A program made the position numbers and the translations under genes. 64,000 nt of DNA from Neotamlana sedimentorum (lineage in GTDB: Bacteria; Bacteroidota; Bacteroidia; Flavobacteriales; Flavobacteriaceae): positions 62,001-126,000 of the forward strand of contig NZ_JTDW01000003.1 in assembly GCF_000943565.1 (NCBI RefSeq), read 5' to 3'. Below are positions 60,601-64,000 of this stretch, piece by piece (position 1 is the first letter of the stretch; each line of letters opens with the position of its first letter). The notes below the pieces were generated by a model. The model was not told the origin of the DNA. It worked only from the letters and a program-made list of their open reading frames with translations, and did not search any database.

Positions 60601-60711
60601 ATCGGTTAACGCCAAGGTATTAATGCCATTGGCAGAAGCTATGGCTAATAATTGCTTGGGAGCAATGGTGCCATAACGTAAGCTGTAATATGAATGACAA
60701 TTTAAATACAT
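57673..60711 (-). CDS. dnaE2: DnaE2-like error-prone DNA polymerase III alpha subunit
   Basis: A 1012-residue C-family polymerase. The N-terminal PHP domain starts MYLNCHSYYSLRYG. The palm has GRGSGANSIVAYLL and the catalytic PPDFDIDFSW near residues 346-352. Further on come ATTHFDMVVAEDIGLYKFDI, IIRPGVAKSGMM and FAKGHSASYAVESYQ. A C-terminal OB fold contains IITIEGYLVTVKNTRTANG. The frame extends to 60846, but that crosses the divergent repressor gene, so the ATG at 60711 is right. It is shorter than the replicative DnaE, and it sits with dinB and a LexA-like repressor, so I infer a damage-inducible translesion role rather than bulk replication. Confidence 0.9.
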   Translation of the reverse strand: MYLNCHSYYSLRYGTIAPKQLLAIASANGINTLALTDINNTSASLDFVRLSEKHNIKPVLGVDFRNGAQQQFVLLAKNNNGFKNINSYLSTFLHDDTLKIPETAPELNDTFVIYPYKNGVNYNLKHNEFLGIKPQDLNALKFSKWNKLQHKLVILKTVSFQNKKGFNTHRLLRAIDNNTLLSKLSKNEEGQPNDIMLPYNDLCDTYNEFPQLIKNTKSVLEGCQIEFNFSQETPNNQKSYTKTEASDFELLKKLTYEGLPYRYTPSTTIIRERIKKELNIIKEKGFVSYFLINWRILEYARSKGYYHVGRGSGANSIVAYLLRITDVDPVELDLYFERFINLYRKNPPDFDIDFSWTDRDDVTNFIFKTFKNTALITVYNTFKFKAAVRELGKVFGLPKTEIDKLTRGKYQIQNLDKLSQLVIKYSEYIQGFPNYLGIHASGIIISEKPIHYYTATFLPPKGYATTHFDMVVAEDIGLYKFDILSQRGLGKIKDAVQIVKYNHPEKAPIDIHDIKRFKQDKRIKYLLKNAKAIGCFYVESPAMRMLLKKLQVDNYLGLVAASSIIRPGVAKSGMMREYILRYRYPERIKKAHPVLLKIMPETYGVMVYQEDVIKVAHIYGGLTLGEADKLRRGMSGKFRSREEFLQVKQLFFNNCKQKGEAEATTQDIWRQIESFAGYAFAKGHSASYAVESYQSLFLKAYFPLEYMVATINNFGGFYSTELYVHEARMHQGIIEAPCINQSFNQTIIKGKTIVLGFMFLHALEQKISIRIIDERQKNGIFKSLDHFIERVPISIEQISILIKINAFRFTGINKRELLWEAHLKISKTVIKDHVITLFKTQRINYKTPQLSSSGLEHAFDEMELLGFPLCNPFHLLQNPTNNPLRATHLIRLENKIITIEGYLVTVKNTRTANGKTMHFGTFLDYDGNFIDTVHFPPIASKHPFRGKGIYSITGKITVEFDCVTIEVSAMERSAIIEDPRYAVNSINKTFQNKKSFATHKANQLSPMSPKSI

Positions 60712-60719
60712 AGGATTAA

Positions 60720-60727
60720 CAAAATTA
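60720..60727 (-). promoter_or_regulatory. -7 element of the dnaE2-dinB operon
   Basis: CAAAATTA on the plus strand reads TAATTTTG on the minus strand, a perfect TANNTTTG. It lies just before the dnaE2 ATG (60711). The operator-like site 1 begins one base beyond it. Confidence 0.5.
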
Positions 60728-60767
60728 GCTACTATTTGTAGTTTTTGTTGCTTATATTTGTAGCAAA
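60728..60767. promoter_or_regulatory. Double operator between dnaE2 and the S24 repressor gene
   Basis: Site 1 GCTACTATTTGTAGT (60728-60742) and site 2 TTGCTTATATTTGTAGCAA (around 60748-60766) share TATTTGTAG with a 22-base spacing (60733 and 60755), two helical turns. Each contains imperfect inverted arms GCTAC/GTAGC. Site 2 contains the perfect -7 TATATTTG (60753-60760) of the repressor gene, and site 1 abuts the -7 of dnaE2. This is the expected layout for autorepression and repression of the polymerase operon. Confidence 0.55.
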
Positions 60768-60789
60768 TAATGTTAAAGTTTATTTTAAG

Positions 60790-61554
60790 ATGAAGCATAT
60801 TCAGTTTAACATAAAGCATCTTCGTGGGCTTAAAAAGTTTTCGCAAGAACGTTTTGCAGAAGAATTAAAATGGACTCGTTCCATGGTGGGTTCGTACGAA
60901 GAAGGCCGTTCGGAACCTCCAATACATCGTTTAATAGAGCTTTCTAACTATTTCGATATTCCTATAGATATTTTAGTGAAAAACGATTTGCGTGCCGCTA
61001 AAGACACCTCGTTTATAGAAGTAGGGAATAAACGCGTATTGTTTCCTATTACAGTAAGCGAAGCCAACGAAGATTTAATAGAAATTGTACCAGCAAAAGC
61101 CTCAGCGGGTTATTTACAGGGTTATGCCGACCCTGAGTATATAGAGCAACTTCAAAAAATAAAATTACCATTTTTACCCACCGGAACACATCGCGCATTT
61201 CCAATTAGTGGCGATTCTATGTTGCCTGTAAAAAACGGCTCGTTTGTAGTTGCTAAATTTTTAGATGATATAAACGATGTAAAAAACGGCCGAACCTATA
61301 TTGTTTTAACTAAAAATGATGGTTTGGTGTATAAACGCGTTTACAATACTATAAAAGAAAAAGGAAGTTTAGAGCTGCATTCCGATAACAAAACCTACCA
61401 ACCTTACGAAGTAAAAACTGAAGATGTTATAGAACTTTGGGAGTTTACTTGCTGTATTAACACTCAAGAGTACGATAAAGACGAGTTAAAGTTAAGCAGT
61501 ATAATGAATATGTTTCAAGAACTAAAAGTAGAGTTAGAGTCTATTAAAAAATAA
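60790..61554 (+). CDS. LexA-like XRE repressor with S24 self-cleaving domain
   Basis: A 254-residue repressor. The XRE helix-turn-helix is at about 10-62 (KKFSQERFAEELKWTRSMVG). A cleavage site Ala106-Gly107 lies in AKASAGYLQ. The S24 catalytic dyad is Ser143 in ISGDSMLP and Lys182 in VYKRVY. The C-terminus is a short helix that may mediate dimerisation. On DNA damage such repressors cleave themselves with RecA, which releases the operon. The frame opens at 60745, but the ATG at 60790 is the natural start. It is divergent from dnaE2 with two operator-like sites between. It probably takes the place of LexA for this mutagenesis locus. Confidence 0.9.
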   Translation: MKHIQFNIKHLRGLKKFSQERFAEELKWTRSMVGSYEEGRSEPPIHRLIELSNYFDIPIDILVKNDLRAAKDTSFIEVGNKRVLFPITVSEANEDLIEIVPAKASAGYLQGYADPEYIEQLQKIKLPFLPTGTHRAFPISGDSMLPVKNGSFVVAKFLDDINDVKNGRTYIVLTKNDGLVYKRVYNTIKEKGSLELHSDNKTYQPYEVKTEDVIELWEFTCCINTQEYDKDELKLSSIMNMFQELKVELESIKK

Positions 61555-61709
61555 AGAAAACAGTTTGTAATGTTACTTGTAAATTAACGAATATTTGTGT
61601 TTGTAATAGGTTTGTTTCCTAAGTATTAAATAACTGTTAGTATTTGCTTTATGTCTGTTTTGTACGAATAAGAATTAATAACTTGGTGTATTAATCGAGT
61701 TATTTTCGT

Positions 61710-62768
61710 ATGAAAATTTTAGTAACAGGAGCTGCGGGATTTATTGGCTTTCATGTGGTTTCAAAACTGTTAAAAGCAGGTCATTTTGTAGTTGGTTTCG
61801 ATAATTTAAACAAATATTACAGTGCACAACTTAAATACGACCGTTTAGCACAAACTGGAATTTTAAAACATAAGGTTTTAAATAATGTTGAGGTTCAGTC
61901 CGAAACGCATTCTAATTACTTTTTTATTAAAATGGATTTATGTCAAAAGGAAGCTGTTATGCAACTTTTTGAAACTCATAAATTCGATATTGTTATTCAT
62001 CTGGCAGCTCAAGCGGGTGTTCGTTATAGCATACAAAACCCCGAAATATATTTAAAAAGTAATGTTGACGGATTTTTAAATATTCTTGAAGCTTGCAGGC
62101 AAAACCCTGTAAAACATCTAGTATATGCTTCAAGCTCTTCCGTTTATGGTAATCATAAAAAAGTGCCATTTTCTGTAAAACATAAAGTAGATACACCTAT
62201 AAGTTTATATGCTGCAACCAAAAAAAGCAATGAACTTATGGCGCATACATACAGTCATTTATTCAAAATACCAACTACAGGGTTACGTTTTTTTACGGTT
62301 TATGGGCCTTGGGGTAGGCCAGATATGGCACCGTCACTTTTTACCGATGCCATTATAAATAACAAACCCATTAAAATTTTTAATAACGGTAAAATGAAAC
62401 GCGATTTTACTTATGTAGATGATATTGTAAAAGGCATTATAGGAATAAGCAAACATCCGCCAGTTGTAAAAAATAAAAAACCACCCTATGTGTTACACAA
62501 TGTTGGAAATAGCAAGCCAATTAAACTTATGGCATTTATAAAAGCCTTAGAAAATAATTTAAATATAAAAGCCAAGAAAATGTTTTTGCCTATGCAACCT
62601 GGCGATGTTAAACGAACATTTGCGAATGTAACCAGCTTAAAAAAAGCAATTGGTTATAAACCAACAACGAGTTTAAACGATGGTGTTAAGGCATTTGTAG
62701 ATTGGTATGTCGATTATTTTGCTGAAAAAAACACCAAAAATTTAGAAAAAGAAATTCAAGAAAATTAA
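61710..62768 (+). CDS. NAD-dependent sugar-nucleotide epimerase, UDP-glucuronate 4-epimerase-like
   Basis: A 352-residue cytoplasmic short-chain dehydrogenase-type enzyme. The NAD loop is GAAGFIG (7-13). The catalytic region has YASSSSVYGNHKKVPF and SLYAATKKSNELMAH (YxxxK). The family block 'TGLRFFTVYGPWGRPDMAPS' and the segment AAQAGVRYSIQNPEIYLKSN match UDP-glucuronate 4-epimerases, which make UDP-galacturonate for envelope polysaccharide. It heads a cluster with a GT2 gene (9 bases) and a flippase-like gene, so a cell-envelope glycan is likely. The exact sugar is inferred. Confidence 0.87.
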   Translation: MKILVTGAAGFIGFHVVSKLLKAGHFVVGFDNLNKYYSAQLKYDRLAQTGILKHKVLNNVEVQSETHSNYFFIKMDLCQKEAVMQLFETHKFDIVIHLAAQAGVRYSIQNPEIYLKSNVDGFLNILEACRQNPVKHLVYASSSSVYGNHKKVPFSVKHKVDTPISLYAATKKSNELMAHTYSHLFKIPTTGLRFFTVYGPWGRPDMAPSLFTDAIINNKPIKIFNNGKMKRDFTYVDDIVKGIIGISKHPPVVKNKKPPYVLHNVGNSKPIKLMAFIKALENNLNIKAKKMFLPMQPGDVKRTFANVTSLKKAIGYKPTTSLNDGVKAFVDWYVDYFAEKNTKNLEKEIQEN

Positions 62769-62777
62769 AAATTTACA

Positions 62778-63752
62778 ATGAGCTCTAATACATATATATC
62801 TGTAGTAATACCTGTTTATAATGAAGAAGGTAACGTTGGGTTATTAACAAAATCTATTGAAGATGCTTTAAAATTGTATAAATATGAAATTATTTATGTT
62901 GATGATTTTTCAACAGATAAAACCAGACAAGAAATAAAAGATCTTGAGAACCCTAATGTGATACTTATTGAGCTTAAACGAAATTACGGACAAAGTTCTG
63001 CACTTGCTGCTGGTATAGAGTTTGCTCGTGGAAATTTTGTGGTTACTATGGATGGCGATATGCAAAACGACCCATCCGATATTCCAAACATGCTAGAGCT
63101 GGCTATTGCCGAAGATTGGGATTTGGTAACAGGAATTCGCGCTAAGAGAAAAGATAATATTATAAAAACTTTTCCGTCGAAAATAGCTAATTTTATAATT
63201 CGAAAAGCAACAAAACTTCATATTTCAGATGCTGGTTGTGCTTTAAAGGTAATGACTAGCGAAACGGCAAAAAATATTCCACTTTACGGCGAGTTACACC
63301 GTTTTATTGCGTTAAATGCTCATATTGATGGTGCCAGAATAACCGAAATACCAGTAAAACATCATCCGCGTAAGCATGGTGTTTCAAAATACGGTTTAGG
63401 AAGAACATTTAAGGTAATGAATGATTTGTTACTTATATTATTTCAGCGTAAATACCTTCAAAAACCCTTGTATTTATTTGGTAATATGGGAATGGTATTT
63501 TTTGGATTAGGCATGCTAATTAATTTATATTTATTATACATTAAATTTTTAGGTTCCGAAATTGGTACAAGACCTTTGTTATTACTAGGAATTTTATTAA
63601 TTTTGGTTGGTATTCAGTTGTTTACGATTGGAATTGTTGCCGATTTACTGATGCGTACCTACTACGAGTCCCAAAACAAAACACCTTATAACGTTAAAAA
63701 AATCACGAGTTTTGGAACAACGGACAAAAAAACAGCTTTACACGTATCTTAA
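62778..63752 (+). CDS. GT2 glycosyltransferase, polyprenyl-phosphate sugar type (GtrB/ArnC-like)
   Basis: A 324-residue membrane glycosyltransferase. The GT2 fold begins ISVVIPVYNEEGNVGLL. The sugar-nucleotide motif is TMDGDMQNDPSDIP, and the GtrB-like block is DAGCALKVM. A C-terminal pair of membrane helices follows (PLYLFGNMGMVFFGLGMLIN and LLLLGILLILVGIQLFTIGI). Such enzymes put a sugar on undecaprenyl phosphate. It lies between the epimerase and a flippase-like gene, with which it overlaps by about 40 bases. Confidence 0.9.
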   Translation: MSSNTYISVVIPVYNEEGNVGLLTKSIEDALKLYKYEIIYVDDFSTDKTRQEIKDLENPNVILIELKRNYGQSSALAAGIEFARGNFVVTMDGDMQNDPSDIPNMLELAIAEDWDLVTGIRAKRKDNIIKTFPSKIANFIIRKATKLHISDAGCALKVMTSETAKNIPLYGELHRFIALNAHIDGARITEIPVKHHPRKHGVSKYGLGRTFKVMNDLLLILFQRKYLQKPLYLFGNMGMVFFGLGMLINLYLLYIKFLGSEIGTRPLLLLGILLILVGIQLFTIGIVADLLMRTYYESQNKTPYNVKKITSFGTTDKKTALHVS

Positions 63753-64000
63753 AATAATAGTAACCGGAGTTTTATTAACTTTTGTTATTAAAAGTATCTC
63801 ATTTGCTCAAGTTTTAAATGCTTTAACCAGGGTAAATCCTAAATTTTTTGCTGTAGCACTACTTTGTTTCGTGTTGTCTCAAATTATTTCGGCAAGACGG
63901 CTTTTTGTTTTGTTTAGAAGTCAAGATTTTGGAATCTCCAGAATTAGCAATTACAAATTATACCTACTTGGTATGTTTTACAATTTTTTTATTCCTGGAG
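63712..64000 (+). CDS. Lysylphosphatidylglycerol-synthase-TM/flippase-like membrane protein, 3' end outside window
   Basis: The frame is open to the right edge. It starts from TTG at 63712, overlapping the end of the glycosyltransferase gene by 41 bases (the first likely start; no ATG is near). Visible residues include KIIVTGVLLTFVIKSISFAQ, PKFFAVALLCFVLSQIISAR and YLLGMFYNFFIPG. This matches the UPF0104/flippase-like domain of YbhN/AglD-type proteins, which follow GtrB-like transferases. It probably helps move a lipid-linked sugar or modify the envelope. It is partial, and about 95 codons are visible. Confidence 0.75.
   Translation, partial: MEQRTKKQLYTYLKIIVTGVLLTFVIKSISFAQVLNALTRVNPKFFAVALLCFVLSQIISARRLFVLFRSQDFGISRISNYKLYLLGMFYNFFIPG

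Noticed and set aside
60712-60846. 45-residue N-terminal extension of DnaE2
   Set aside because: It crosses the operators and the start of the divergent repressor gene, and the PHP domain begins at the ATG at 60711.

Overview
The window is about one-third G+C and comes from a Bacteroidota genome, almost certainly a member of the Flavobacteriaceae (probably marine). The signs are two SusC/SusD pairs, a C-terminal type IX secretion sorting domain, an RteC-type regulator, promoters resembling the Bacteroidota -33 TTG / -7 TANNTTTG consensus, and a tRNA 3' end without encoded CCA. I do not name a genus.

Region 1 (1 to about 13,460) is the right part of an integrated mobile element. It ends in a tyrosine recombinase (12036-13247) and a 3' fragment of a tRNA-Leu(CAA) gene (13399-13457), the usual scar of insertion into a tRNA gene. 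From the left it carries the end of a subtilisin-like protease with a DUF2188 gene (possible anti-phage module), a replication/excision block (DnaC-like ATPase, replication protein, HTH protein, RteC), and a cargo stretch on the minus strand: epoxide hydrolase, an AlkZ-like winged-helix DNA glycosylase candidate, a BtrH-like papain-fold protein, a double aspartic-protease lipoprotein, a MarR-like protein, an FMN reductase and an AraC regulator.

Region 2 (13,900-26,080) is a compact fructan utilisation locus. A one-protein hybrid two-component regulator has a periplasmic sugar-binding-protein sensor. It is followed by a sugar porter, a GH32 lipoprotein, SusC, SusD and a PfkB fructokinase, and a strong terminator closes the locus. 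Direct repeats in front of the porter gene are good candidate operator sites.

Region 3 (26,230-38,930) is a second polysaccharide locus. A beta-propeller/Y_Y_Y/LuxR regulator precedes SusC, SusD, an unusual glycerophosphodiesterase-GH16 fusion, an endonuclease/exonuclease/phosphatase-fold lipoprotein and a GH3 beta-glucosidase. GH16 plus GH3 points to a beta-glucan. The two phosphodiesterase-type enzymes suggest that the glucan carries phosphodiester groups. I consider this the most interesting system in the window.

Region 4 (39,100-64,000) is mostly core genome: a bifunctional OlsF/GlsF-like aminolipid acyltransferase, a GNAT enzyme, fructose-1,6-bisphosphatase, secreted T9SS and beta-helix proteins, small outer-membrane barrels, a TPR histidine kinase with its LuxR regulator, a cupin-8 oxygenase-like protein, and a TonB receptor divergent from a MocR regulator. 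After these come a DUF2975/XRE pair and a damage-type mutagenesis locus (DnaE2-like polymerase and Pol IV, divergent from a LexA-like XRE-S24 repressor). The window ends in a cell-envelope glycan cluster (UDP-glucuronate epimerase-like, GT2, and a flippase-like protein cut by the window edge).
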